Of a stretch of DNA of 64,000 nucleotides, positions 24,601 through 39,600 are shown piece after piece (position 1 is the first letter of the stretch; the number at the start of each line of letters is the position of its first letter). The notes under the pieces are model-generated. The model worked only from the letters and a program-made list of their open reading frames with translations. It ran no database searches and was not told where the DNA came from. Made by a program: the position numbers and the translations under genes. Origin of the DNA: Saccoglossus kowalevskii (taxonomy: Eukaryota > Hemichordata > Enteropneusta > Harrimaniidae); the NCBI RefSeq assembly GCF_000003605.2, contig NW_003155237.1, positions 108,787 to 172,786 of the forward strand, read 5' to 3'.

Positions 24601-27600
24601 CACAACATATTCATTTCACTGCGGGTCCCATGCAATATATTTAATTTTTTTGTTTACACCCAATTTGAATATATACATTTGCTGACAACTATGACAGTTG
24701 TAATGTTATACATTTCATAGTTCATATACTCTGCAGCACTACTGAATTATTATTATTGGTGTATGATTAGAAATGAGTTCAATATAAAGATTATGCACAG
24801 ACAAGTCTCAGATTTGTGCATGGTTGGATTCTGGATAGATTACCACCATTTTGATACAGACACTAAATCTAGCATGTGGTGCACCACTGTGTGGTATTCA
24901 CTTATTAACAGAATGAAATAACATCACTTTTAAGATTATCTTTCCATGCATCATTAAACTGAAGGCTTTCTACAAGTTGGATGCTTCTTTATTTGTGCAT
25001 GATTGCACTTGATTGAATAGCATGTAGTAATATGATAAAGCACAGTCCTATAGAAGGCAAAAAATGAATTAGCATTATTTTGAAACTAACTTTATTTTAG
25101 CTGGAATTTATTTTCACTGAAAATAGTTTTTGGATGTTTTGTATGGCATTTATTTTCACTGACTTTTGACAATTTGAATGTAAAATATAGGAAAACGATA
25201 TGTATTTGCTGGTTTTTATTTTTACTGAATTATTCCTTCAGCAAAAATAGGGAAAATTGATTTCAAGCCAAAATAAAGTATTTTACAGTATAAGAACTCG
25301 ATAATATAAATATTCTTATGGTTATAATTGCATTTCTTTCCTAATCCCCTTCCCAATATTCTCCATTTTATTCAAAAGTACAAATTTGCTCCTTCTGGAT
25401 TCAGGTGCATTTAAGTACCTCCATTTGTGACAACTATACATATACAATGTATATTACCAGTATTTACTTTCTGAGACTCGGCATAAGATTGCTGATGCAC
25501 CGGTAATTGTTACATAGCATATGTTCTGAATTCTGAAGTGTACATGTTATACAAATAACCAAATGAATGCTTTCAAGTAGTACACAATGTACCAGACATG
25601 GTGAGATGCCAATTTTTTTAAATGGAATCACATGTACATTGTAACTTTAGAGACAGGCCTAGGTCAGTGATCCCTTCCCCACCAATGTGTCATCTAAAAT
25701 ACCATACAACAATAAGTTATTGTTAAATTCTGTGTGGTTGTACATGATGTATTAAACTATAACATGTAACCTATGCTGACAATAGAAACTATTCATTTTT
25801 TTTATTTTCCTTTTTCCATTAAAACCAAACAATATAATAGAATGTGATTGGCCACATTCTATCGTATATGTAACATTTCGATAAGGAAACGGTTGGAAAC
25901 TGGATTACTGGTTGATTTATCATTCTATGTTAGTGCATAACATTATATATCAAGATTGTGTTTTTTTTTTCTATGTTTTAGTATTCTGTATTGATTTCAG
26001 TTTTCCTAAGGTAGCAACAGAGAGAAAAAAACAACAAAAAATACATTTGTTTCAAAACATTTTTGATTATGAAAAATTCACTGCATATGCTGCATTTGAT
26101 GAGAAATTTCCAATTATTTACTAGTAATAAAGGAATTAAAGTGATGGACTAAAGGTTTATTTTTTATTTTGTCCATTAAATGATCACAATCAAAGCACAA
26201 TTAAACCTTCGCGTTATAGCATTTCCTGGTATTGTCTGTGGTTGGGATCTTCACAGTATTTTGTTTTCAAATAACATTCTGCATCATGCATGGACACAGT
26301 TCAAAGTTAGTTTTGACTGCCAAGAAATATATATCTTAATGAAAGTGAGCTCAGATCATGGTTTGAAAACAAGCATGTAATCACAGCTGGGCATTAGAAT
26401 GCATGAATTCACCAGTTACATAAGACTGACACCCTTGATGTTGTGGAACTAGAAAACAAATGAAAAGTTTTAGACTTATAAGAAGGCAATACAATTCTTA
26501 AAATGGTAATAGCTGTAACTATCTGTCTTTTTTCTCAGGTTTTTATTTTTGATAAAACACTTCATGTGACATGAGCCTTGTGTAGGGTCACTTTGTCCAT
26601 GCAATTGTGTTTAAAACAATATTTTGCTAAGAATTAGTCATCTTTATGTGGGTATATTTCAACAAAAATGGTCAAAATCATAGATAGTACTTTAATGCAT
26701 AATTTTGATTAAATCATATACTGTGAAATACTTTATTTTCGCTGGAATTCATTTTCGCTGAAAAGGCTTTTTGGGCGTTTTGTGTGGAATTTATTTTCAC
26801 CGTTTTTTGATGAGTTTAATGTGAAATATAGGAAAAAAAGTATATTCGCTGGATTTTATTTTCACGAAACATTCCTTCAGCGAAAATAGCGAAAATAAAT
26901 TCCAAGCGAAAATAAAGTATTCTACAGTATACTACCGATAGTACCACAATCTCTCTTGTGTCACTGTAATGCAAACAGAATTGTGTATTCCATCACAATA
27001 ATCTGTCTCTGTATTTAGGAAACTGTTGAAGCATTTTTAACGTAACAGTGCGACCTTAATAAATTAGCTGCGTTTTACATCATTTTGCTGTCATTCTAAA
27101 GTAGTGACGATGTCACATTTCAATATAATTGAGTGCTATAAGTTTGTCAGGCATTTTCTCCAATGAAACAATGAAGGTTGTACAAATTCTGAAACCTGAT
27201 TTTGAAAATTATTATCTTACAAAGCAACAGTAAAAAATCAAAAGCATAAAATGAACGAGCAGCATAAAAATCTATTTAGTTCAAAGTTGCCATGAGTACT
27301 TAATCACCTGAGCAATCTTACCATTTTGGGATTGGATTAATTGTCCTATATCTCTTCCGAAAATATATATATATTGTCAGTTACTTCAGTAACTTATGAA
27401 GAATGTCCTAATAGTGAATTAAATTATAAGGTTTTCCTTATCACTATTTTAAATACTTTTAAATACTCACCAGAAATCAATAAAATAACTTTGTCAGGTT
27501 ATATATTTAAAAATCCCACAGCTACAGATAATTTACAGTTTTATCTAAGCAGGAAGCTACACTGATTTCCTACTGTTCAAACTTCATGTTTTATTAATTG

Positions 27601-30600
27601 TTCTGTATTTAGATTTCCTCTTAGAGCAATGCTGTAATTTTGACTACATGTGGTGACCAGACTGATCCCCAAAATACAAATGTTTACATGAGTTTCAGAG
27701 AGTTACTAAAAGTTTGTTTACAGTCATGCTGATGAAAACACAAATTTGACAAAACTAAATTATTTGTTCTGGTTGATCATAGATCAAGGATTTTTTTGAA
27801 GATAAGGTATTGGATGAAATACAAACTGCTGCAATATTTTGCTTGAGTTTACTGTTTGTAATGTCGATAGAACATAGACACACGCAGTTCTGAGGATTAT
27901 GTTCCTTTAATGAGCCTCTAATGAAACATTAAAAGACATAAAATATATAATAATTACTGACTATGATAACCATTGTCCCATGTTAAAACTAATCATTTTA
28001 AAGAATGGGCCCTCAACATAACATAGTACGGTACATCTACTTTTCAGTGAGATGCACCATGGGAGAACCACAATGTATTGCTCGAGAACTAAATATTATT
28101 TTTTTTAATCAAATGTTTTGGATTTCACCTACACACATTTATAAACTAAAGCCAGATTAGCCTTGCCGTGTATGTAAGCCAACCATTTGACTGTACATAC
28201 AATTATACATTATTCTTTCAATTCATTAGTCTAACATTGAACCTGAATTATGTGGTGTGTACTGTTACCATAGTGATGGATGTGGTCTTCACATCTTTAT
28301 TTAATAAATTACTACATGCATCAATGCCAGTGATTTTAGATTTTATGATTCATTTTTGATTTTGTTTTTATTGCCAGTAATACAAAAACTCCTACATATT
28401 AGTATTTTTTAGATACAAGAGTATTGCACAGAGCCGCTATATTGTTCATTTCAGTGGACATTTCACAAGAGTTCTCTAGTCATGGTTTAAATTATACAAT
28501 TTGTCTCATCTCTGTTTGCCTGATAATAATTAATTAATACTGAGTGTCTTTACTGTTAGAAGCCAAAATAATATAATTTTTTGCTATGTTATTGTAATTT
28601 AACATTACTGGCAATTAATTTAGTACTTAATTATTGATTATAAAAGTTGCTTGATTTTCTGAATCAGTTGAAAGATTTGTTGTCAAGATTTAGATGTAGA
28701 ATCAAAGCAAATTGTTTTGCTTCATTTAATATATCCATTGTATGACAGCAAGAAGATTAATGACATGTCATTTCCTCTAAAGGTTTTGTTATTTTTTCTA
28801 TGGAACTATTAATTTTTTATGGTCATATATACTACTTGACGTCACATCATTACTTGAATTACCCTCATATGGGAATTTCAGGAATTCTTAGTTTAGACTC
28901 TGAGGGCGCTGTTTATTCTGTGTCAGTTTTCGCAATGATGTTCCGCTTGTCAGTGTACATGTAATGTATTGTGGTGGTATTTTAAATGCTAATGATTTTG
29001 ACAGTGTGTACTTAATGTTCTAGACACACAACTTGAAATTGTTTTTGTGCTTGTCTTGTCTGAGAGTCTTAAAGGTATTAATATTGTGTACATAATGTCC
29101 TGGATACTAAATATATTGGAACTGCTTTAGTGCGCTTGTTCTGCTCTAAGAGTCTTAAAAAGCCATGTATTGTGTGGCCTTTAAATGCCTGGTTTCATTT
29201 GCATACACACCAATGCTACAAGAGTCATTGTGCCAAGTAAAGAGAACAAAAATTATATGGCTCACATCACTATTTAATAATTTAATATAACAAGCCACCT
29301 GTGAGCAATTGGTTGCATGGCAAACGAATTAAGAATTTTGAATATCTTTAACTTGCAATCACAGCTGGAGCATGGTTTACTTTTTTGCTGGGCTTTGATT
29401 GTTACAGTAAACACTGGAAGAAAATCTAAGATGATTTCAATTGTCAGTAAACTTGATATGTATACCTGTATTCTGTTTAGGATATGGAGAAGGGGGAAAA
29501 TAACAATAGTCTTGAGAAATACGAGATGCTTGCGCTGGGATTTAAAAAACATGGAGTTTTGTCACATTAGCTGTGTTTTCAAATTACATGTAGTAGACCT
29601 CTATTTGTTCTCTGGGTATTTCTTATGATGCAATATATTAGTTCTGACATGGGGTAGCACACTGGCACCAGGTTGATTACACCAGGTTCAGGAGACTGCT
29701 TCATTAAAGGCAATATTACGCTATGTCAGGTGCTGGGTAGGAAAGGTAAACAGGGCATATCGGTTGCTATGTGCAAGTTGATTGGTCTACTGAGCGTAAT
29801 AATGGTTTTTCTTGTGCACCTCATGTTCAAACTGGATGGGAAATTGGACTTTAATTTGTGAAAAGAATAAAGTACATGAACATTGCGATTCACTTAAAAA
29901 TGAAATTGTCACTCATTGAGTTTTCACTGAAAAGCAGACATCACTTCACTGTAGGGCAGTCCTTGTCAGTGGTACACAGGTGGAGAGTCTTATAATCACA
30001 GAAACATGTTTGTGACATTCTAGTTGATACACCAAACCTGCTTCATTGTTATTGAATATGTTATAGATACTGCTACTAACATATAAAGCAATTGCTATTA
30101 TTTTGTTGAGGGGGCAGATAGTGATATTTGTATTCTCGCTTTTACAAATGTATCCCCATCTAATGTATCCCGTCTCTAGTACGTGTACTATAAAAGAAGA
30201 AATATTGACTGTGTTATTGAAGCAGATTTGATGTCACAGGGATATTCTCTAGGTTTTAAAATTCGCTGGTTTTTGGAGAAAACAAGACATTCTATTTTTA
30301 AATAGGAGTATTCATTGAATTTTAATTTAGCGATTGAATAAATTTAAATAAAATCTAGCTACACTGTAATAAGGAAGCCCACCAAGGGTTGTTGTGCTTT
30401 TCATAAATGTCATTGGCCATTCCTAACAGTGTTGATGGATTGTTGAGTATACTATCATTCATGTTTCTATGGTTTGTAATTATAAAATTCTTGAATCCGA
30501 ATTCTCATGAATACATACACAGTAGGTTGAGATGATACTCTATTCAAAGTACAAGATTACATTTACCGTAGACGACATTGTTAATTGTAGTCATAATGTA

Positions 30601-33600
30601 TTCCTGTAACCTGATCATAAATTGAATTCAGTATGTAGTAATTATTGCATTGTGTATATTTATCTTTAATTTCCCAGGTATATAGTGTAATTGTATTATG
30701 TTGTTAATTTGTAAACACTGTTGTACCATGGATAATTGCATGGTGTAGTGTAATGCGATACTGTCATTCCAGATCATTGGATATAGATTTAAACTACCGA
30801 TATTAGGTTTCTCCAACGTTACATTTTATACTGTATATATAGTTGTATTTTACATGTATTACTGGGTATTGTGCAACTTCTGTGGTTTATCCTAATAATC
30901 ATAATGTTCTTTTGTGTTAGAATTTCATTTTATTCGCTACAACCACTTGTACAATGTAAATCAGACTGATCACCACTAGTAGTCATTGGAGTCCAATTAC
31001 ATTGGAAATTTCAACCCTACCTGAAGTTTGAGCACCAAAAAAAACATACATGTATGAAGTCACTGGCCACCATTCATTCACTTGCAGATGCAACAACTTG
31101 TGCAAAACTTTAGATTGCCAGAGTTTGGGTTTGGTTAATGCTGGGATAACGTATTTGCTTGCCAAGATAGTTATATAATGAAAATCTTCATACAACTCTT
31201 TCATGTTGTCCTAAACCTGTTTCTGTGGCAACGTACATGCCCTATATTTACCATTAACACTTGCACTCAGGTGTCAGTAGAAAAAGCACTGACATTCAGT
31301 GTTATCTGTCACTAGGCATAACAAATTGAAACAAAAATGACAGTTTATGTTTCTTCTACAAACCATACAAAATGCATATTATAAAGTTTGATGATTTATT
31401 GCATTATTTATAAATAATCTTTCTTCAATGATTTCTAAAATCATTAGAAAACAAAATTTTGTTCTGATTCAATACATCATGGTGATGAATTCTGCTTTTG
31501 CTGCAGTGGAAAAAGTATGCATAATTTCAGCTGCACCATAATGTTATTAGCATGTGACCAGCCTTATCGCTGGCATTTTAGTATGATGAAGTTGTAGTAG
31601 CTGGCTTTGTTTGTGCTTGAAATTGGACACTTCCAAGTGACTAAAGGTTGACTTGTATTCATTGACTAATTCATGTTTGTTAGACTATAGGTTATATTTC
31701 AAAACAAACTTACTGCACACTGCCTCACGTTCTTTACCTTTCAAAGCTTTATAATAGATATACAATGTACATTTACATGTTCTGGTCTTGTACCAGTCTC
31801 TATAGACTATAACATAACAACTTGAAAATCAGGACTATTGGGCGACCGAGACTGACAAAATTATTAAACTAAAAAAAAATTTACAGCATTTTGGTCATTG
31901 CATGCATCAGTTGAATATGTGAACATTGAGTTTTTTTTCAGAATTTTGTGAAAAATTTATTTTTCATAATAAAACAAAATAAAAGCACAATTATATGCAA
32001 ATTTCGAAAATAAAACAAACAAAAAATGCTCCCTCAACGATTTCAGAAAACAAAAAATCTGAATCTGATTACTAAAAAAAAAAATTCCATAACTGTTTTG
32101 TTTTCACTAAAAATCCATTCTAAAATTCAGATGTGGTTATTCTGCTATAGCAACTTAAAATAAAGCAAAGTATTCATTGGTAGGTACCCTTATGTGCATG
32201 AACACACTTTCTAATTGTGGTTTGAAACCTATATGTTTACCATTGATTGATGAGGTGTTCTCTTACAAGTAATGCACACATTTATATAACATGCCAATAG
32301 CAATTACCGGGTACAGCTTATAATCAGATTAAGTTATTATTTTTACTCATGCCTTCACAATTTAATTTTATACTTTATTTTTTTTTAAATAATAACTACA
32401 ATGTACTGAGTCTTGGTTTTGTTTGTCTTGAAAACTTTTTAATTATGATTGAAAGTTAAATTGATATATGTTTCATTCCTGGAGAGAATTACTCAGTTTT
32501 CCACAATGCAGTGGTGCAACCTGCCGTAATATCTGCATTTACATATTATACGAGAGTGGATTACTGTGTATGACAATGATGACATGTTTCTGTTAGCATT
32601 GCCAAGTACTATCTACAGGTGGTTAGTCAATGTTAATAAACAATAACACGATTCGTACAATGGTGATAGCTGATAACATTAAATGTTTGTATACTCCAAA
32701 ATGTGCCATTGTAAACGGCCAGTTAGATTATTTTAAGGTTATCATTGATCCTATCAACCTAATACACTGTTAAGGTTTTTGTCCTTGTCACGTAAAATGG
32801 GGTTAAATTGTTAAGCCACTATGTAGTCATGCTATCAACTGTCATCACTGCCTTTGTTCTGCACGGTCTCAAATTCCTGATTTAATTGGATTGTTAATTT
32901 TAATGCATGGGTTGAGGGTGTATTGTTGTCTGAGAACTATTGTTCTTATTGTTGCATACTACCGGTAGTTTACTCCACTGACTCAGCATTCTGAAGGATT
33001 TCCCTATTCTGATGTCTTTTGAAACTTCCACCCACGTCCTATTGTTACACGGGCCTTCCAGTGGAAGACAATAGCATCGCATTGAACGCCAGTGGGTGTA
33101 TGGCAGTTTTGTGTTACTAGACACATGACATGCCCTTGTCCTGCCCATTGCACTTGCATGTTGATGGCTACATGGCACTGTTACGTGTGTTGTAGGAGCC
33201 TTTCTGTGCCCATATAGATTGCTTATCAGATCAACTGTTTTTTATTATCAGTCTGCCAGGACTTGTGATACTTCATAGTACGTTCCTATAGCCATACCAA
33301 TAGACTATACTGGTAGACGTGGGGATATTGACAGAGTTCCTTGTACCTACATTTTTGTATATTGTCATTGGTTGTGTGGTTACTTTACATAATCAAATCT
33401 GTATAATTTTACGACTCCAAGGAGCAATGGATTTTATTGATTGATGCTGTTTAGTAGACCAGCACCTTGAATTGGATTACCGGTATCCAGTCCCAAGGTT
33501 GTCTGCTATTGTCACACAGCAAAGATGGCTGAACAATCTCCCGAAAACGATACATATGGCAAATACCTGAATTTGAAAGGTAAGAAAATATCTGACCTTG

Positions 33601-36600
33601 CTGCGTGTCTGTAACACTCTGTATTCAGAGTCCCAGTACGGCAGTAGATCTATATTCCAGTTTCATCTCAGTGTTCACATTACCGAGTGTTTGCTTTATT
33701 CATACATTGAACTCTGCTCTCTCTGCTTCTATGTTTATTTGATATAACCTAAAGGTTGCAATAAAAGTACCATCTTTACTGTAAGACACTCTGCAAGGAA
33801 TGTCTCAAATATGTCATTCTAATACACTTAACCATTGAAGTGAAGCAAAGAGCTTTCATCGTGATAGTATTTACCAGTACTATTAAAAAAGTCACACCTT
33901 TGTTAGTCTAACTATTCACTTATATGCTGTTTACAGTCGGTAATATAACTTATAGCAAGAATGCAGTAGTGGGGGTTGGTTTGAAAAGTTCTCTCTCTGC
34001 CTAATTATGTAAATATTAATATTAACAGTGCTATATTTGGTGTTTTAGTCTTGTTAATTCATTGTCCCAGTTAAATCTACCCCTAGGATATTTTTAGGGG
34101 ACTATAATAAAACAGTTTACAAAGCAGTGCACTCGAATTAACATATTAAGTTTCCCTCACAAATCCTTTCATTCTTTTTTTTGTATCTATTGGAGATGAT
34201 GAATGAAGCATCTATCCTTCACATCTTCACCGTCTGTAATGTAAGGGTTTTAAATCTACCAAGAGGTCAAAAGTTCCATCTGACTTCCATGGTAAATCTA
34301 TCATGGTATAAACTATGTGTTTTAAAGTAAACCATGTTAACTGCACTGATTCAGTGATTGGAGCTTTGCCAAATATGACACATAACAAAAGTGTGATGGC
34401 TTCCCATTCTGTCACTGATGAATTACCGGGCTGCTTTTGTTACTATGGCTTCTAGTGTCTGTGGGCGGGGCTTTTAACTGACCCCCATTATCATAATCCT
34501 TTTGTTTGCACTTTAAAATCTTTTGGGCCATACATAGTTGGGTTAATCTTAAGATGAGAAAAAGATTTACCTTAATTTTTGGTTGTTTAGTCGGAGTAGA
34601 CATTTCTAGGTTGGTTAATGACCCATATGCAGAAGTTGATAAGATTTTGCAAATTGTTGTTAGTACAGTGTAGAGGCTGTCACAAACAAGTAATTATGGA
34701 TCACTCAAACCTTACCTGGTATTTGCCAGGTGTTTTTACAGTGTATTCACTAAGATGTACTGGAAGGAAATACTTTAGACTTAGTTCCAGGTTGAGCTAA
34801 TATTTTTTTATAAAGAAGCTTTGTGAGTATTCGAAATAAAGGTTATTGTTCAGCTCCAGTTTTGCCAACATGTCTAGTAAATACCTTCCATTCAAAAGTC
34901 GTCTAAAGAACCTTTGCTACCTATGTTCACACATGAAAAATTGATACCCTGTATACATTCTTTCTATGTATTTCCACCCATTTTGATTTGGACAGGCTCT
35001 ATGGATGGAGCTATGCAAAGCAAGCATGGCCTAGAAACAGGAATAACATCTTGTATTTAAAAACTATTGTTCACAATGGTTGAGTCATCAGAAAAATATA
35101 GTATTTGTGATAATTTCTTTGAATTAGAACTTTGGATTAGAACTTTGATGACCATATTGCATTCATTATACTTTATGTAGGATATCTACCACTTGAGTGA
35201 AGAAAAAGGTAAATAATATGGAACTCAATTAAAACACATTTATAGCTCCATCAAGTAATTTTGTTTATTATTGTAACCCAATGTGGGGCTCTGATTTACA
35301 ATCACAGGTTGGTGATAGTGTAGTACATGGGTGCAGAATTTCATATACACTGCCATTTTGAATATAACACTGGAAAATATTTATAATTTTTAAGAATGTT
35401 TAAAACCTCAAATCATATGTCAGAACTATAAAACTCTTTCACTGTACAGACCCCTCCTTTCTTCCAGAGAACTATATAATCCTAGAATATATATTGCACT
35501 TGTGTCTTATGTAATTAAGAATGGCATTTCTATGGCGACACTATTTAACACAATACCAAAAGTGTTGCTTTTGTCATTATTAAGCTAGATTCAGTTTCCA
35601 GCTGTTTTGTTTCAACCTGAATGAGCTTTACCCTGAGCCCAGTGAGCTGTGTTTATTATTCAACTCACTATTGGTTTATTGCATTTTTATACATGCATTA
35701 ACGATTTGGCCTTCAATCAGTTTTAGGTAAAGGTACCAAGCTGTACTCATTCATCCACTCAACACAATAGCTATTGTTTGATTATCTATTGTTATTTGTT
35801 GGGGACTTAGTCTGAAGTATACATGGGTTTAGTATATGCATGTGATTTATGTACAGTAATGTCCCTCTGACTGTGGTTATAATTCATTTCAGTAATACTT
35901 TTAAAATGTGTTGTTCTCACCCTTTTGCATTCTATGAAATAGCCAACTATTGTAGTACAGCTAGAATTTGTCAATTGTTATTCATACAACTTTACACTTT
36001 TAATTGTTGGGGCGCCCTCTTGTGTTCACTCAAAACTTGCACTATAAAGCACTAGTAACATCACTGTTCTGAGCATCATACCACATCATTTATTATGTTC
36101 TGTATTGGGGTTAATTTTTACAACTGTTGTTTTCAATAATTGATGTGAATGTACTCTAATGTCATTCCTGCTTTTGAAGCCAAACAATAAGTCCTAGTCT
36201 TCAGAAGTTAAGTTTAGAAATTGAAGGGTTTGGAGATTCAAACATGTATGGAGATGAACAGCAGGCATTCCCCATCATTCAGTATCTAAGACGTGTCGTT
36301 AATTACACTAATCATCATTGTCAGATTTCATCTTTCCAAATCATGCAATTGATGTGCTTTTCATTGTTTTACAAAGTGAAAAGTTTCAACATTTGAGCAT
36401 ACTATGCATACATGTAGCGATTACTGTAAAATGACTAATTTTCAGTGGGTTTAACATTTCACTGATTTAGCATTTCAGGCATATTCAGTGGGATTAAAAT
36501 TCCAGGGTTTATCATTTATATAATGTGTTCTATGCTCAATTTTACATATTCACTGGGTTTTAATTTAGCGCATTTGCCAGTCAGCGAAAAAAATAAATAA

Positions 36601-39600
36601 AAACCCAGTGAATAATTAACCCTTTTACAGTATGTATTCGCTTGTGGATCAAATTACATATCGAAATTACATTAAGTACCGAAAGTGTGTGGCTATGACA
36701 ACCACTGCCCTTTGGTACAGCTGAACTGACACATAGTGGCCCACATATTAATCATATTATAAATATTTTAATTTCATGCAAGAATAATTTACATGAATTT
36801 TACAAGAGAGGGAAAACCTTAAAACTTTGTATCTGTGAACATTTTATTAGGATTTTCACCATAGGACAGTGAGTCACGTCACTTGAAATATCAAAACATA
36901 AATTAAATAATATGATTTACGAGCTGTGTTAAAAAGTTTCAGATCTTGTCAGTTTTTAAAAATTAACTATTCAGTCACTTGATAAACCGTTCTAAGCACT
37001 ATCATTCTTCCCATAAACCTTTTATCAATTCTAACTTTATATTCATGTTAAAAATATGAGATGTTTTGTCCAGATTAAATGTTTGAAAAAACTATGTCAA
37101 AAGTTAAACAGTGTTTGTCCAAGTGTTACATCATCTGCATTATCTTCTACCACTTGACTATAATACATCTGGAATCTACATTAAGTATTTTGCCGTGTCA
37201 TATCCTATAATGCCTTATGGTATTTTGTATTCACACTATTGAGAAGCACTCCCCTCTTGTCAAATGAACTTGGATTGCCCATGCAATGTAGCATAATGAA
37301 CTTTTCATCAAGACAGGTTTCATTTAACAAATGTTGTGTACAGTGTGAGGTGGCTGTATACATGCTTACTGCTTTTGGAGGTTTAGAAAACAGATTGAAA
37401 AGAGTTTTGTCAACAAGAATGTAGAGATGTGTAAATAAATGGGGTTTGATGAAAAGATTGACAGGCCCTGCATTCACTGGGTGCTATTAATTCATGGTGG
37501 TTATAAAAGAATGAGAAACATGTGATGCTCAACTTGTTAATTTAAATGTCTTTTTTACTTGTCATAATCTTTGAATGTGAATGTCTGTCAAACTATTGTA
37601 AAAGGTGGTGTGCAGTGATCAGCGAAGGCTAAGCAAGCACTCTCTATTGAGATATAAGTATAGTCAATCACACCTGTTACAAGTGTAATAGCCACACTTA
37701 CATGTATGGTCAAGTCTTGTAAATGAAAGTATATTTACAAGATGTTGACCGTAAATGTGACTTCTTGTGAAACTGACAATCTTACCGCAATAATCGACAA
37801 TTACACAAAATAAATGCACACTTTACCTTGTCTCATTGCTGTCAGTGGAATGGTACATTCACATAGTCAAAAAAGGCTTTGTTATGTGCATACCATGTGA
37901 TGGATAATGTATTCTTCAAACTTTTTTTTATTTTTATAGCTATCCAAACCCAATCCCTCAGAGAATAGGGATTATAGGTACTGACATTCCCAATACCAAA
38001 CCTAGCTATAGTTTCAATAGTTGAGCTTACACTCCCATTCACATGTAAAATTCAAAACCTTGAAACTAAACCAATTTCTCAGTTCCAAAGCACCTGACAT
38101 GAAAAAGTGTATGAATTCCAAATTTACATATGCAGGAAAAAAACTCTGTATGAAAACAACTGTCGTGATGATGATAAAGACCAAAGTGTGGTGTTACAGA
38201 AATAAACACATGGCCATGACGATAGGTCACATGACCAAAAGGAATATAAATATACAATGTCAAATATACTTTTTGTTTTCTGAGATACATGGATAGTCTA
38301 AAATATGCATGTATTATGGTGCTGGTATATAGCTTTAGATTTTTCACTTTAAATGGTTTTGAAAATGACCAAATTTACCATGCTTGCTCATATGTTATTT
38401 ATGACAATATGCCGATAATAAACATAATTCGTAAGTTTGTCATTCCTAAGAACCAGCTATTATTTAGGTGAGCTCATTTGCATATGCATTTTTTACATAA
38501 GTAGCATATACCTGCATATCTATGGCTTGTAAATTGTATTGTACCAGTCCTCCCAACTCTTAAGGTTGAACTTATATTTAGCATGGTAATTGTGGCGTTA
38601 ATTTAAATAGTGTGTCATCATTTGAGTACTTATTATCATCCATACTTGTTAGCAAGTGAGGATATGAATCTTTCTAGTAGTGACAGGCATTGACTGGGTA
38701 GTCTTTGGGGATGTTTTGTAATAGTTGTAGGCGTCGTCAACGAAGTGATGGGTTGGATGAGGACAGTGATCAGGAGGATGGTTATAATAAACCTTGTTGT
38801 CTGATGATTCCATCATCGTGTAAGTACTGCGCTGTATCAATTATGTTGGTTGATGTTGGACATACAGGTGTAGCAATGTGTTTATGTACTGATTCCAGTA
38901 GTGATAACTATGTTTGGAATGTTGTACTCTTGGCCCCAGACTGATGATATCAGTCATTTTGGTATTGACATACTGGTATGTCGATTATTCTAAAGTGTAG
39001 AATGTGGCATATGATTTATTATGTAATTACAGTCTATGTTTATTGTATGTTATTTGAATGTTGATGTGATTGTCACCTAACAACAGTGTTGTCTGAAACA
39101 TACAATGTAGATGTAGGTACAAAATAATGATTTCCGTTGTCTCAATACTATCACATATTGCTTTAATTTCACAATATGCTGTAAACAATAGAGTTGAAGT
39201 CAGGTTGGGTACTTGTTGTGAAGATACAATATGCAGACTTTGTGCTGTTTATTTAATTTTATAGCACTATTTACCAATATTGAAATTAATTATTATTAAT
39301 ACAATATCATATTTCTCGAACTTCAAATGTCATGCTGAATGTTACGTCTTTTACTCCTATTGCTTGGTAATGTTCATTTACTGTAAAATACTTTATTTTC
39401 GCTATTTTCGCTGAAGGAATGAACCAGTGGAAATAAAATCCAGCGAATATACCTTTTTTCCTATATTTTACATTCAACTTGTCAAAAATCAGTGAAAATA
39501 AATTCCATACAAGGCACCAAAAATATTTTTTCAGCGAAAATTAATTCCAGCTAAAATAAAGTATTTTACAGTAATGCAAATGTTAATATTAGTCATCCTG

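Larger units (their letters stand above)
9613..33524 (+). other. Nesprin intron 1, proximal part
   Basis: Mostly AT-rich unique DNA without a supported coding exon. It contains a 41-bp minisatellite (10883-11635), a 38-bp minisatellite (19551-19780), MITEs at 20818-21013, 25075-25290 and 26719-26929, a small (CAAT)n run near 16137, a dispersed-repeat fragment at 26501-26590, a degenerate MITE near 30229-30368, and a TTTGCTCT-type fragment near 17420. The stretches 11640-19550, 21014-25074 and 26930-33524 show nothing else that I can support. Confidence 0.6.

Noticed and set aside
32900-33178. 92-codon minus-strand frame with several Cys and Trp, just upstream of E1b
   Set aside because: The start is GTG rather than ATG, no splice sites or family could be seen, and it lies in an intron on the antisense strand.
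38289-38471. Frame containing ATG and a phase-1 GTAAGT near 38432 as another nesprin first exon
   Set aside because: The usable peptide would be a very short AT-rich hydrophobic string (MPIINII); far weaker than the four accepted candidates.
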